Source: Nitrospirota bacterium
Lineage (GTDB): Bacteria > Nitrospirota > Thermodesulfovibrionia > Thermodesulfovibrionales > Dissulfurispiraceae
Assembly: GCA_016936655.1 (NCBI GenBank)
Contig: JAFGXL010000021.1
Location: 1-64,000, forward strand
Direction: 5' to 3'
Length of the DNA stretch: 64,000 nt
Under the pieces are notes generated by a model that had not been told where the DNA came from, did not search any database, and saw only the letters and a list, made by a program, of their open reading frames with translations. Made by a program: the position numbers and the translations under genes. Numbering within the stretch: the stretch's first letter is position 1; the number at the start of each line of letters is the position of its first letter. Positions 17,106 through 25,662 of this stretch are shown here, one piece after another.

Positions 17106-17978
17106 CTAAAGATTCAGGTAACTCCAAATGCTGCGTATATCTTCAGCTGAAGGAGCATCTGTCTCTACAACTGTCTTCTCCTGAATTTGTGCTTGCGTGA
17201 CTGCACGGTCATACCGTATGCGTCCTGCTACTGCTGCGCCGGCTGCCTTGGCTTTTTCTTCAATTGAAGCTGTCATTTCGGGATTAAGATCCCACTTGTT
17301 AACACAAACAGCAGCAGGCACACGAAAGTGTTTAGCCAGTGACAGCACTCTCTGCATATCATGCTCCCCTGAAAGCGTCGGCTCTGTAACAATGAGCGCC
17401 ATTGATGTGCCTGTCAGAGATGCTATAACAGGGCATCCTATGCCAGGAGGCCCGTCTACTATCACAATACCATAACCGCCATCTTCTGCAATACTTTTTG
17501 CCTTTTGACGCACCGTAGAAACAAGCTTGCCAGAGTTTTCAGCTGCGACGCCAAGCTTTGCATGAACCATAGGCCCGCATCGTGTCTCTGAAACCATCCA
17601 TTCTCCGCAGAGCCTCTCTGGAAAATCAATGGCCTGTACAGGACAAAAACGCACACATACACCACAGCCTTCACATGCCACAGGATCTATTTTAAAATAC
17701 CTTGCGCCGTCTATTTTTGCATGTTGGCTAACAGCCTCAAACCTGCAGTTAGCCAAGCAGACCCCGCAGCCTGTGCATTTATCAATATCTATTACAGCCT
17801 CATGTCCGCTTTTAAACTCATGATGCTCTTTAATCTGCGGCGCCAGCACCAGATGCATATCCGCTGCGTCAACATCACAATCCGCTATTACAGAATTGCC
17901 CGCCAGAACAGCCAACGAAGCTGCAACACTCGTCTTGCCTGTACCGCCCTTGCCGCTGATAACAACCAGCTCCTTCAT
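17106..17978 (-). CDS. MinD-superfamily P-loop ATPase with inserted ferredoxin domain (first of two)
   Basis: Cytoplasmic ATPase of the MinD/Mrp type, 290 residues. The deviant Walker A is SGKGGTGKTSVAASL at the N-terminus. Residues about 62-115 hold an inserted 2[4Fe-4S] ferredoxin with CTGCGVCLANC and CEGCGVCVRFC motifs. The switch DGPPGIGCPVIASLTG follows. Such proteins occur in pairs with NifX-type proteins in anaerobes, including the ORP complex of Desulfovibrio. A second, diverged copy is at 19622. It starts 22 bp after the methyltransferase stop. Confidence 0.93.
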   Translation of the reverse strand: MKELVVISGKGGTGKTSVAASLAVLAGNSVIADCDVDAADMHLVLAPQIKEHHEFKSGHEAVIDIDKCTGCGVCLANCRFEAVSQHAKIDGARYFKIDPVACEGCGVCVRFCPVQAIDFPERLCGEWMVSETRCGPMVHAKLGVAAENSGKLVSTVRQKAKSIAEDGGYGIVIVDGPPGIGCPVIASLTGTSMALIVTEPTLSGEHDMQRVLSLAKHFRVPAAVCVNKWDLNPEMTASIEEKAKAAGAAVAGRIRYDRAVTQAQIQEKTVVETDAPSAEDIRSIWSYLNL

Positions 17979-18000
17979 ATTTTATATCTCCCTTTGCAAT

Positions 18001-18615
18001 TCAAAATTTTGTCCCTTTTACAACAAACAAGGCTGCAGCCGTATCATCAGATGTATCAAACAGTTCCTCCCCCTTGATGCCGAGAAAATATTCTGTCTCC
18101 ACACTAAATTGTTTTGCGATCGCATACACAATAGACATCATATCAGTATGCTTAACCTTGCTCACATACGATTCAGAATTCTGCACTCTGTTTTTAAAAT
18201 ACTCTGATTCAGGATTCAGCATAAGAACAATAAGCTTTCCGCCATCACGCAGAACATTGGCTGTTTTATTTACAGCTTCTGCATAATTATGAATAAACTG
18301 CATTGAAGCAACATAGATTGCAGCATCAAATGATTTAGGAGGGAAAGGCATATCCTCTGCCCTGCCGGCAACCTTTCTTATGCTGTCAGGAGCGCACCTT
18401 AGACACTCCTCAGAAACATCAAGCCCTGTTACATTAAAACCGAGCTCAACAAGTTTTGCCTCTATATCAGCAGGTCCGCATCCTACACTAAGCAGATCCC
18501 TGCATCCTTTCAGCTCTGATGCAAGATACTGAAGCTCTTTGTCAAATACCTTCTGCCAGAAATCCTTTTTGCAGGAGTCCGAATATTTGTCTCCAGCACC
18601 TGTGTTATCTGTCAT
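18001..18615 (-). CDS. Class I SAM-dependent methyltransferase
   Basis: Small-molecule or protein methyltransferase of 204 residues. SAM-binding motif I is LLSVGCGPADIEAKL (about 41-55), motif II is GLDVSEECL, and the AEDMPFPPKSFDAAIYVASM segment is typical of the Methyltransf_11 group. Several cysteines (Cys15, 38, 46, about 72) are unusual but unexplained. It lies inside the NifX/MinD cluster between the radical SAM enzyme and a MinD ATPase. The substrate is unknown. Confidence 0.85.
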   Translation of the reverse strand: MTDNTGAGDKYSDSCKKDFWQKVFDKELQYLASELKGCRDLLSVGCGPADIEAKLVELGFNVTGLDVSEECLRCAPDSIRKVAGRAEDMPFPPKSFDAAIYVASMQFIHNYAEAVNKTANVLRDGGKLIVLMLNPESEYFKNRVQNSESYVSKVKHTDMMSIVYAIAKQFSVETEYFLGIKGEELFDTSDDTAAALFVVKGTKF

Positions 18616-18645
18616 GTTAGCTCCGTTATACTTATCATCATCTTT

Positions 18646-19605
18646 TCAGTTTCTGCTGAACTTCCTTTGATAAAATTCATGGTTATTGTAGATTGTTTTA
18701 ACAATAAGTCCTTTAGCCACCATCTTTTCCAGCAGATCAATCGGCTCTCCAGCCCTCGCAAAGAGAGCCTCAACTGCATCTCTCCTCATAGGATGAACTG
18801 CTGTTATACTCAGCAGATCCTTCTCAACATCTCCGGTAAAAGCAAATGCATTGCCTTCATAGCCTGCAAGATATTCTGCAGCAGAAACTCTTTCAGCCAA
18901 CAGGTTGTACATTCTGTTTAGCGTCTCCTCATTAGGTATGCTTACGCTCTTTTCCTGGGGCGGGCGTGTAGGCACACTCAGATATGCTGTATGTGGATTA
19001 AGCCTGCTTATAAAATCAGCTGTATCAATCATGCACTTGTCATTATCATTTATGCCTTTTATAAGCATAGTTTCTGTAACGAGCTTGCCTCTGAAAATTC
19101 TCGAAAAAGCCTCGATGCCCTGAAGCATCTGCACAAAATCTATCTCTTTATGGGGCCTGTTTATTTTTTTCCACAACTCCTTAGCAACTGTATCCACCTT
19201 CACAGATACCCAGTCTGCCCTGCTGAGCTCCTCCCGCACATCATTGCGCCACAAGTGCGTGCTGTTTGTGATAACTCCGACAGGAACTCCAAGTCTTTTT
19301 AGCAGAATGATCTCTTTGCCAAGATTCAGGTCGAGTGTTGGCTCTCCATCAGGCACAAAAGCAACATAATCAATTCGTTCTGATCTGTTCTGCGCCCGCT
19401 GCACCCTGTTTTTAATATCATCAAATATATCCTGCGGCTCATAAAATATTGATCTGTTGTTTTCGAGTCTTGTTGTTCTGCCTGCCTGACAATATATGCA
19501 TGAATACGAACAGACCTTTGCCGGTATGTTGTTTATGCCCAGGCTTCTGCCTAAGCGTCTTGAGGGCACAGGGCCATATGAATATCTGATACCGTCAGCT
19601 GTCAT
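18646..19605 (-). CDS. Radical SAM protein (COG0731/wyosine-like branch)
   Basis: Fe-S enzyme that cleaves S-adenosylmethionine to a radical. The 319 residues start with SYGPVPSRRLGRSLGIN, and the [4Fe-4S] site is CSYSCIYCQAG (CxxxCxxC, about 32-39). The family-typical VPDGEPTLDLNLG follows. A C-terminal winged-helix-like region (about 255-319) may bind nucleic acid or protein. The branch is the one near TYW1/COG0731; the actual reaction here is unknown. It overlaps no neighbour and sits between the second MinD ATPase and the methyltransferase. Confidence 0.88.
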   Translation of the reverse strand: MTADGIRYSYGPVPSRRLGRSLGINNIPAKVCSYSCIYCQAGRTTRLENNRSIFYEPQDIFDDIKNRVQRAQNRSERIDYVAFVPDGEPTLDLNLGKEIILLKRLGVPVGVITNSTHLWRNDVREELSRADWVSVKVDTVAKELWKKINRPHKEIDFVQMLQGIEAFSRIFRGKLVTETMLIKGINDNDKCMIDTADFISRLNPHTAYLSVPTRPPQEKSVSIPNEETLNRMYNLLAERVSAAEYLAGYEGNAFAFTGDVEKDLLSITAVHPMRRDAVEALFARAGEPIDLLEKMVAKGLIVKTIYNNHEFYQRKFSRN

Positions 19606-19621
19606 ATCAAAGCCTCTATTT

Positions 19622-20473
19622 TCATTTGGACAGAGCCTGTTCTTTTAATTCTGAAATTTTATTTATCAATCCCTTGAAAATTCCCCTGTATTCAGGAAGC
19701 GCCTCTATAATCAGGCTTCCTCTTGAATATGCCTCTGCAATCTTGCGGTCATCAGGTATCTCCATAAGCAGAGGTATCTGTTCTTCATAACAATACGCAT
19801 GCACCCTGTCATCGCCAGCTCCAGATCGGTTTATAACAACTCCAAAAGGTATGCCAAGCTGCCTGACCATATCAACAGCCAGCCTTAAATCATTCAGACC
19901 AAAAGGTGTGGGTTCGGTAACAAGAACCACAAAATCAACATCCCTTAGCGTTGCTATAACCGGACATGATGTACCTGGAGGAGCATCAAGAATAGCCGGC
20001 AGGTTTTTGTTTAAAGATGACTTTACTGCACGTATTAGCGGCGGAGCCATAGCAACCCCAACATCAAGCACTCCTTCTATCAAAACTATATTGCCCGCCT
20101 CTGAGCTTTTAACAACACCTATGCGCTTTTGAACCTCATGGATAGCATTCTTTGGGCAGACCCTTGCGCAGCCACCACAGCCATGGCACATCTCAGGAAA
20201 CACAAGCGGTTTTGAGCCAAAAGAGACAATAGCGCTGTATTCACAAAATCTGCTGCATTCGCCGCAGCCATCGCAACGCGTTTCATCAACTTCTGGCACA
20301 AGAATATTGACAACCTTCTCTGAAGATACAGAAGGATTAAGGAAAATATGCGCATTTGGCTCCTCAACATCACAGTCAAGAAGCTGAACTGCTGAACCGA
20401 ATGCTTTGGCAAGATTAACCGATACAGTAGTCTTGCCTGTGCCTCCTTTGCCTGAAGCAACAGCTATTACCAT
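19622..20473 (-). CDS. MinD-superfamily P-loop ATPase with inserted ferredoxin domain (second of two)
   Basis: Paralogue of the ATPase at 17106, 283 residues. Walker A is SGKGGTGKTTVSVNL. The ferredoxin insert (about 62-115) has CDGCGECSRFC and CHGCGGCARVC. The switch DAPPGTSCPVIATLRDV is intact. The two ATPases may form a heterodimer, as proposed for ORP-complex proteins of Desulfovibrio (inference). It starts 16 bp after the NifX-type gene at 20490. Confidence 0.93.
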   Translation of the reverse strand: MVIAVASGKGGTGKTTVSVNLAKAFGSAVQLLDCDVEEPNAHIFLNPSVSSEKVVNILVPEVDETRCDGCGECSRFCEYSAIVSFGSKPLVFPEMCHGCGGCARVCPKNAIHEVQKRIGVVKSSEAGNIVLIEGVLDVGVAMAPPLIRAVKSSLNKNLPAILDAPPGTSCPVIATLRDVDFVVLVTEPTPFGLNDLRLAVDMVRQLGIPFGVVINRSGAGDDRVHAYCYEEQIPLLMEIPDDRKIAEAYSRGSLIIEALPEYRGIFKGLINKISELKEQALSK

Positions 20474-20489
20474 TATTTATCCCCCTGTC

Positions 20490-20852
20490 TCATGCCCAAT
20501 GCCCTTCAACATCCGCGTTATCCAGCTGCTGAAGCTTTCCGGATTTATAACTCTCTAAAGCATCAGCTACTGTTGATGCTTTAGTGTTGAATATCATAAT
20601 ACCTGCAGCATTAAGCACTTTAAACGCATTAGGTCCACAGTGTCCAGTAATAAGCGCCCCTGCGCCAAGCCTTGCAATTGTTTCTGCTGATTGTATCCCG
20701 GCGCCTTGTGCAGCATTGAGATTCTGCTGGTTGTCAAAAACTTCAAAAGAGTTTTTATCGAGATCATAAATCAAAAACTTTGGAGATCTTCCAAACCTGC
20801 TGTCAAAAGGCGCATTAAGATCATCTCCTGATGTTGTGAATGCTATTTTCAA
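20490..20852 (-). CDS. NifX-type Fe-Mo cofactor domain protein
   Basis: Single NifX/NifB-type domain, 120 residues, starting KIAFTTSGDDLNAPFDSRFG, which is the typical start of this family in anaerobes. GALITGHCGPNAFKVLNAAG in the middle carries a conserved Cys. It is the closest candidate here to the cluster-binding orange protein of Desulfovibrio, on size and context only. A ribosome binding site (AAGGAG) precedes it. A hairpin in the 98-bp gap upstream may shape its mRNA. Confidence 0.9.
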   Translation of the reverse strand: MKIAFTTSGDDLNAPFDSRFGRSPKFLIYDLDKNSFEVFDNQQNLNAAQGAGIQSAETIARLGAGALITGHCGPNAFKVLNAAGIMIFNTKASTVADALESYKSGKLQQLDNADVEGHWA

Positions 20853-20884
20853 TTTTACTCTCCTTATGCTGTCTTTTTATGTTG

Positions 20885-20925
20885 TCCGGCAGCAAGAGGA
20901 CCTTCATGACCCGGATGCTGCCGGA
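20885..20925. other. Intercistronic hairpin in the NifX/MinD operon
   Basis: Perfect 10-bp inverted repeat TCCGGCAGCA/TGCTGCCGGA (20885-20894 and 20916-20925) with a 21-nt loop. There is no U-run after it in the minus direction, so it looks like a processing or stabilising structure rather than a terminator. Confidence 0.6.
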
Positions 20926-20950
20926 ATTGAGTGCGCGCTACTCAGCAAAA

Positions 20951-21316
20951 TTACTCTGCGGATGTCTTTGCTTCAATCTCTTCTATGCGTTTCCTTATTA
21001 TCTCCAGCTCTGACTGTAGAGCATCCGCCTGAGTCTTTAGCGCTGCGCGTTCTGCATCAGGGCCTGGCTTCTGAAATGTTGCAGCATTTGCACCAAATCC
21101 AAAAAAACCCGGAATGCCTGTGGCATTAAAGATATTACGCCAGCCAAAACCTCCATACCTCAAGCCTATTCCGCGGCCGCGTCCAAATCCTCTTCCCATG
21201 CCTCTGCCGCCGGCATTATTCATAGAGCCAGGGGCATTAAACCCGGCACAGTATCCAGCTGCGCGTCCTGTCATTGAGCCCATTCCCATAGGGCCTGTTC
21301 CATTTCCTCTTGGCAT
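20951..21316 (-). CDS. DUF5320-type Gly/Met/Arg-rich protein
   Basis: Small protein of 121 residues. The N-terminus MPRGNGTGPMGMGSMTGRAA matches the DUF5320 start. A Gly/Arg/Phe-rich low-complexity stretch (about 35-60) follows, and a coiled coil (about 90-121) closes the protein. Function is unknown; the family commonly sits beside NifX-type and MinD-type genes in anaerobes. It lies 28 bp after the NifX-zinc-ribbon gene in the same operon, and GGAGGA precedes the ATG. Confidence 0.85.
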   Translation of the reverse strand: MPRGNGTGPMGMGSMTGRAAGYCAGFNAPGSMNNAGGRGMGRGFGRGRGIGLRYGGFGWRNIFNATGIPGFFGFGANAATFQKPGPDAERAALKTQADALQSELEIIRKRIEEIEAKTSAE

Positions 21317-21344
21317 AATCTTATCCTCCTTTTGCCAAAGATTT

Positions 21345-21980
21345 TTACTGTCTTGTCATTAAGGTTCCGCATTTGGGGCATTTGCGTTCTACGCAAGGCA
21401 CTCCCCTCTCATGCGGAAGGTTCTCACCACAGCTCGGGCAGACGCAATTGCCTGTTATTCCAGCGCCAAAACCTGCTGCCTGACCAATTCCGATATTGCG
21501 ACCCTGCTGACCTACGCGCCCCATACCACGTCCGCCTCTGCCCATTCCACTACCTGCACCCATTCCACGACCTCTTGTGTTAACCATGCTCACCTCCTGC
21601 CCTATGCCTGTTCTCCTTTGGTTTCTACCGCAGCAGCCGGGCATTGAAAATGCATCATTTACCAGCCTGCCGCTAATCCATGCATCAATAACTTCCCGCA
21701 GGCCTCCGGCAACAAAGGATACAACCTGTATCCCGTACGCAGATACAAGTCCTTGTGTCAATCTCGATATAGCCCCGCATACAAGTGTATTAATGCCGAG
21801 GCCAGCAAGCCTTAGAGCTTTTTGAGCAGGCATCTGATCAGAAATAACTTCCTGTCTCTCGCTCAATATCCGGCCATCTTCAACATCAACTATCGCTATC
21901 TGATCTGCAGTATCAAAAACTGGAGCTACCCTGCTTTCCCAGATAGAAAATGCGACTATATTTTTTCTTGGTCTGTTCAT
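21345..21980 (-). CDS. NifX-type domain fused to Gly/Arg/Met-rich linker and zinc ribbon
   Basis: First gene of the sigma-54 operon; 211 residues in three parts. Residues about 8-115 are a NifX-type domain (FSIWESRVAPVFDTADQ). Residues about 128-172 are a low-complexity linker of Gly, Arg and Met. Residues 180-211 are a zinc ribbon with CPSCG and CPKCG pairs. This fusion suggests a metallochaperone or partner-binding protein; its function is not known. A near-perfect -24/-12 promoter lies 18 bp before the ATG. Confidence 0.85.
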   Translation of the reverse strand: MNRPRKNIVAFSIWESRVAPVFDTADQIAIVDVEDGRILSERQEVISDQMPAQKALRLAGLGINTLVCGAISRLTQGLVSAYGIQVVSFVAGGLREVIDAWISGRLVNDAFSMPGCCGRNQRRTGIGQEVSMVNTRGRGMGAGSGMGRGGRGMGRVGQQGRNIGIGQAAGFGAGITGNCVCPSCGENLPHERGVPCVERKCPKCGTLMTRQ

Positions 21981-21997
21981 AATTTATAAATTATAGA

Positions 21998-22013
21998 TGC
22001 AAGCCTTATGCCA
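21998..22013 (-). promoter_or_regulatory. Sigma-54 (RpoN) promoter of the NifX/MinD cluster
   Basis: Minus-strand TGGCATAAGGCTTGCA. GG and GC are exactly 10 bp apart, and both the TGGCA and TTGCA boxes match the -24/-12 consensus. It lies 18 bp before the start at 21980 and next to the gene for a sigma-54 activator. Confidence 0.88.
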
Positions 22014-22100
22014 TTTTGGCGAATTGCGCCAGCAAGAGTTCATATCATTGAATTAAAAGAGGAAATATTGAAATATGATGAAATGTATTAAAAAGGTTAG

Positions 22101-22147
22101 TTGCGCTAATGCTACTAATTATATTTTCGATGTTGCAGTAATGCTAC
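22101..22147. promoter_or_regulatory. Paired upstream activator sites for the sigma-54 activator
   Basis: Two copies of a 15-bp element, TTGCGCTAATGCTAC (22101-22115) and TTGCAGTAATGCTAC (22133-22147), 13 of 15 bases alike and 32 bp (three helical turns) apart. The first lies in an imperfect inverted repeat TTAGTTGC/GCTACTAA. They sit 88-134 bp upstream of the -24/-12 promoter, the usual distance for enhancer-binding protein sites. Confidence 0.65.
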
Positions 22148-22151
22148 TGTT

Positions 22152-23525
22152 TCAGCCGCTTTTTTTTCTGCCGTTCTGCTCAGGCAGAGCTATCCCGAGC
22201 TTTTTTATCCTTCTAAAGAGTGTGGTCTTGTGAATGCCTAGCTCTCTTGCTGCAGCCTGCCTGTTAAATGCGTTTCTCTGAAGCGCTGCTCTTATTGTCT
22301 GTGCGTCAAATATATCATGAGCAGATCTGATATCCCTTCCAGCGCTGACTTTGCTGCCTGCTGTTATCTCTGGCGGCAGATGAGCGATGCTTATGCTGCA
22401 GTCGCTGCAGAGTATGAAAGACCTCTCTATAACATTTTCAAGTTCGCGTATGTTGCCGGGCCAGTCATAAGCCATCAGCAGAGACAATGCTTCGGGCTCG
22501 ATGCCTTTTACAGACTTCTGGAAAAGCCGGTTGAATCTCGCTATAAAGTGGTCTGCCAGCAGCTGGATATCTTCTTTTCTGTTTTTAAGGGGGGGCAGTT
22601 CTATACGAACAACATTGATACGGTAGTAGAGATCTTCCCTAAAATGTCCAAGCCTCACCTGCTCAGAAAGGTCCCTGTTTGTAGCCACTATAATCCTGAC
22701 ATCAGCGGTTTCAGATCTTGTGCATCCAAGAGGCTCATAAGTGCGCTCCTGAAGCACACGCAGCAGCTTTACCTGCATGGAGGTGCTTATCTCTCCTATC
22801 TCATCCAGAAAAATAGTGCCGCCTCTTGCAAGGTCAAAACGACCCGGCTTGTTCTTCACAGCTCCTGTAAAAGCGCCTGCCTTGTATCCAAAAAGTTCTG
22901 ACTCTAGAAGCGTATCAGGCAAAGCCCCGCAATTAACTGCCACAAAAGGACCTCTGTTTCTTGGACTAAGAGAGTGTATTGTTCTTGCCATCAACTCCTT
23001 GCCTGTGCCCGTCTCTCCTAGTATTAGCACTGTGCTCGGACTGGCTGCTACAGCAGGAAGCACCTCAAGAACTCTCTGCATAAGCGGGCTCCGGCTATTA
23101 ATGTCTCCAACACGAGCCTTGCTCTGAAGCTCTTCCCTCAGAGCCTCAATCTCAGAAAGATCACGAAATGTCTCTGCTCCTCCGATTACATTTCCGCTTC
23201 CATCACGCAGCACAGCTGTAGATATACTTATTGGGATGCGGCTGCCTTCAGAATCAATTATATACCCCGATTTGCCTATGATTGGCCTGCCTGTCTTCAG
23301 TGTCTGTTTTAGAGCACACGCTGGTCCGCACATGCTGGAGCGAAACACCTCGGAACATCTGCGGCCAATAGCCTCTTTACGCTTAACGCCTGTTATCTCT
23401 TCAGCAGCGCGGTTAAATGATGTGACTCTCCAGTCCAGATCAACAGTAAAAACACCGTCAGATATGCTCTCAAGGACAGCCTCGGTCGGCGACAAAGCAT
23501 TTTGCTGCCTCTGCTTACTGCTCAT
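22152..23525 (-). CDS. Sigma-54-dependent transcriptional activator (PAS, AAA+, Fis HTH)
   Basis: Enhancer-binding protein of 457 residues. An N-terminal PAS domain (about 15-125) carries a cysteine group CSEVFRSSMCGPACAL that could hold a redox or Fe-S sensor. The AAA+ domain has Walker A GETGTGKE, the sigma-54 contact loop GAFTGA and Walker B GGTIFLDE. A Fis-type helix-turn-helix (RQAAARELGIHKTTLFRRIK) closes it. There is no receiver domain. The ATG at 23525 is preferred; a TTG at 23531 is possible. It probably binds the repeats just beyond its own 3' end and drives the operon downstream. Confidence 0.93.
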   Translation of the reverse strand: MSSKQRQQNALSPTEAVLESISDGVFTVDLDWRVTSFNRAAEEITGVKRKEAIGRRCSEVFRSSMCGPACALKQTLKTGRPIIGKSGYIIDSEGSRIPISISTAVLRDGSGNVIGGAETFRDLSEIEALREELQSKARVGDINSRSPLMQRVLEVLPAVAASPSTVLILGETGTGKELMARTIHSLSPRNRGPFVAVNCGALPDTLLESELFGYKAGAFTGAVKNKPGRFDLARGGTIFLDEIGEISTSMQVKLLRVLQERTYEPLGCTRSETADVRIIVATNRDLSEQVRLGHFREDLYYRINVVRIELPPLKNRKEDIQLLADHFIARFNRLFQKSVKGIEPEALSLLMAYDWPGNIRELENVIERSFILCSDCSISIAHLPPEITAGSKVSAGRDIRSAHDIFDAQTIRAALQRNAFNRQAAARELGIHKTTLFRRIKKLGIALPEQNGRKKSG

Positions 23526-23552
23526 AGCCAATGCTCTGCCTTAACATATTAT

Positions 23553-25523
23553 CTAATCTCCCTGAAGCGCATGCCTAAGCTTTTCCAGAGTGAATGGCTT
23601 TTGTATAAACATTGAGTTTTCAAACCCGGGGAAACGCTTTCTTATGTTTTCTGTGCTGTAACCAGTAGATACAATTATCTTTATGTCTGGGTTTAACTCC
23701 CTAAGCTTCTCAAATGTCTCTGCACCATCCATTACAGGCATAGTGGCATCAAGGATGACGCAGCTTATGTCTTGGCTATGCTCTTTGAAAATCTCAATTG
23801 CTTCAGCTCCGTTGCACGCAGCAAATACCCCAAATCCGCAATACTTAATAATATCAACACATACGCTGCGAACCATATCTTCATCATCAACAACCATTAT
23901 TTTGCCGGCTGCAGAGCCTGTTTTTTTGATCTCCTGACCGTCCTTTTTCTGCTCTTCAATAACCTCTGCAGCAGCATGCTGCATTAGAGCAGGGAACAGC
24001 ACCTGCATTACTGTGCCTTCACCCGGAGCGCTCTCGACCATAATCGCTCCGTTATGACTCTTGATTATGCCCAGCACAGCGCTCATGCCCAGCCCTCTGC
24101 CTGTAAACTTTGTTGTAAAGAAAGGGTCGAAAATCTTCTCCTGAACGCCCTCGTCCATACCGCATCCTGTATCAGAAACCATTACCCACACAAAATGGCC
24201 TGGATCAGGCTTTTTATTAAGACGGCTTTTTTCTATTTCCTTAACTCCAAAATAACCTGCGCCAGTAGTTACAGTAACAGTGCCTATGCCGTCTCCTATT
24301 GATTCTGAGGCATTTGTTATCAGATTAAGAACTATCTGCTGTATCTGCCCTGAATCTCCTTCAATAAGAGACAGATCAGGCTCTGTTTTCAGGTTGAATG
24401 TAACGCTTTTTGATATGCTGCTTTTTAAAATATCAAAATTATCCTGCACTAATCTGTTAAGATCAATCTGTTCAATCTGGAAATAACCCTTGCCTGAATA
24501 GGCGAGCATCTGCCTTGTAAGTTCGCTTGCGCTTTTTGCGCCCTTCATGGCGTTAATAATATTGTTGACTACAGGAGAATCAACAGACAGCTTCTTCTGC
24601 GCCAGAGCCAGATTGCCTATAATAGTTGTCAATACATTATTAAAATCATGAGCTATTCCGCTGGCCATTACGCCCAGACTCTCCAGCTTCTGAGCATGCA
24701 GAAGCCTCCGATCCATCTCATTCTTCTCTTCTTCTGCCCTATGGAGCTGCTGCATATACTTTTTTGTGCGATTGCCAGCCATCAATATTCCGGCAAGACA
24801 TACAGCCCATATCCCAATAAATGTTGCGATATCTGCCTTTACATGCCGCATAAACATATTGTGATATCTTGACCACTCGATAGATATACTAATCCCACCG
24901 CGTATATCCCCCTCTCTATGGCCTTGGGCTTCATGACACTTTAGACAGGGTTTCTTTGTTTTCATACCCTCGATGTACCGAAATTTTTTAGAGCCATTAA
25001 TCTCCTGAAAATCCCACACTGCCTTTTTGCCGTTTGCTATCTGACGTAGTGCCTCGCTTTCCCACTCATCAGGCTGATTTGCTGGACGCAGCGGCTTTAG
25101 ACTGGTTATTCGAGTACTTGATCCAAACTGGTTTCCAAGTAGTTCATAAACCTGTCTAGCCATATAAGCGCCATTTATCAAGGTCAGGCTTCTGCCTGAT
25201 GGTGTTTTTATATCTCTTTCAGAAATATCTTCAAGATAAGGATTGGGTGGAGACTGTTCAGTTATCGGAGCATAAACTCCGCCATGATTATTCACCCATT
25301 GTCTGTATGCAACATCTTTTGCAAAGGCTGTCTGAGCCTCAGTAATCGCCTGATTAAGTGTCTCGCGAGACATTCTATGGTAATTCCATATCATAAGTGC
25401 AGCTATCAGAAGAGTCCAGCCTATCGCAATAAAAATAAAAACTCTTCCGAATTTTTTTGCACTTAACTCAGAGAGTGCTTTTTGCATAAATAATTCGCTT
25501 TTTACTCTATTTTTATTCATCAT
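23553..25523 (-). CDS. Hybrid sensor histidine kinase with periplasmic c-heme (DUF3365/Tll0287-like) domain
   Basis: Membrane sensor of about 656 residues. A first helix (about 27-46) and a second (about 230-250) flank a periplasmic DUF3365/Tll0287-like domain. The heme-binding CLKCH (Cys193, Cys196, His197) is near its end. The cytoplasmic part has the H-box GIAHDFNNVL (His292), a HATPase with DTGCGMDEG and GRGLGMSAV, and a C-terminal receiver (VVDDEDMVRS; CVILDATMPVMDG). It probably senses redox state or a gas and signals toward the neighbouring activator, which lacks a receiver, so the link is unproven. The exact start is uncertain within 6 nt. Confidence 0.9.
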   Translation of the reverse strand: MMNKNRVKSELFMQKALSELSAKKFGRVFIFIAIGWTLLIAALMIWNYHRMSRETLNQAITEAQTAFAKDVAYRQWVNNHGGVYAPITEQSPPNPYLEDISERDIKTPSGRSLTLINGAYMARQVYELLGNQFGSSTRITSLKPLRPANQPDEWESEALRQIANGKKAVWDFQEINGSKKFRYIEGMKTKKPCLKCHEAQGHREGDIRGGISISIEWSRYHNMFMRHVKADIATFIGIWAVCLAGILMAGNRTKKYMQQLHRAEEEKNEMDRRLLHAQKLESLGVMASGIAHDFNNVLTTIIGNLALAQKKLSVDSPVVNNIINAMKGAKSASELTRQMLAYSGKGYFQIEQIDLNRLVQDNFDILKSSISKSVTFNLKTEPDLSLIEGDSGQIQQIVLNLITNASESIGDGIGTVTVTTGAGYFGVKEIEKSRLNKKPDPGHFVWVMVSDTGCGMDEGVQEKIFDPFFTTKFTGRGLGMSAVLGIIKSHNGAIMVESAPGEGTVMQVLFPALMQHAAAEVIEEQKKDGQEIKKTGSAAGKIMVVDDEDMVRSVCVDIIKYCGFGVFAACNGAEAIEIFKEHSQDISCVILDATMPVMDGAETFEKLRELNPDIKIIVSTGYSTENIRKRFPGFENSMFIQKPFTLEKLRHALQGD

Positions 25524-25662
25524 CACACCCTAAAGGAATTAATTATGAATAAAGAATTTGTATTAAGCAGCATACTCATTTAAGTAAGTATATAACAAAA
25601 AAGAGAAATATAGAAAAAAGAGAAGCAAAACTAATGATAAAAGCCAGATGCGGGAAGTAAAG

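Noticed and set aside
16177-21980. Nitrogenase cofactor cluster
   Set aside because: NifX-type domains alone do not imply nitrogen fixation; nifH, nifD, nifK, nifB and nifE are absent.
22317-22901. 194-codon plus-strand open frame
   Set aside because: Antisense to the AAA+ domain of the sigma-54 activator.
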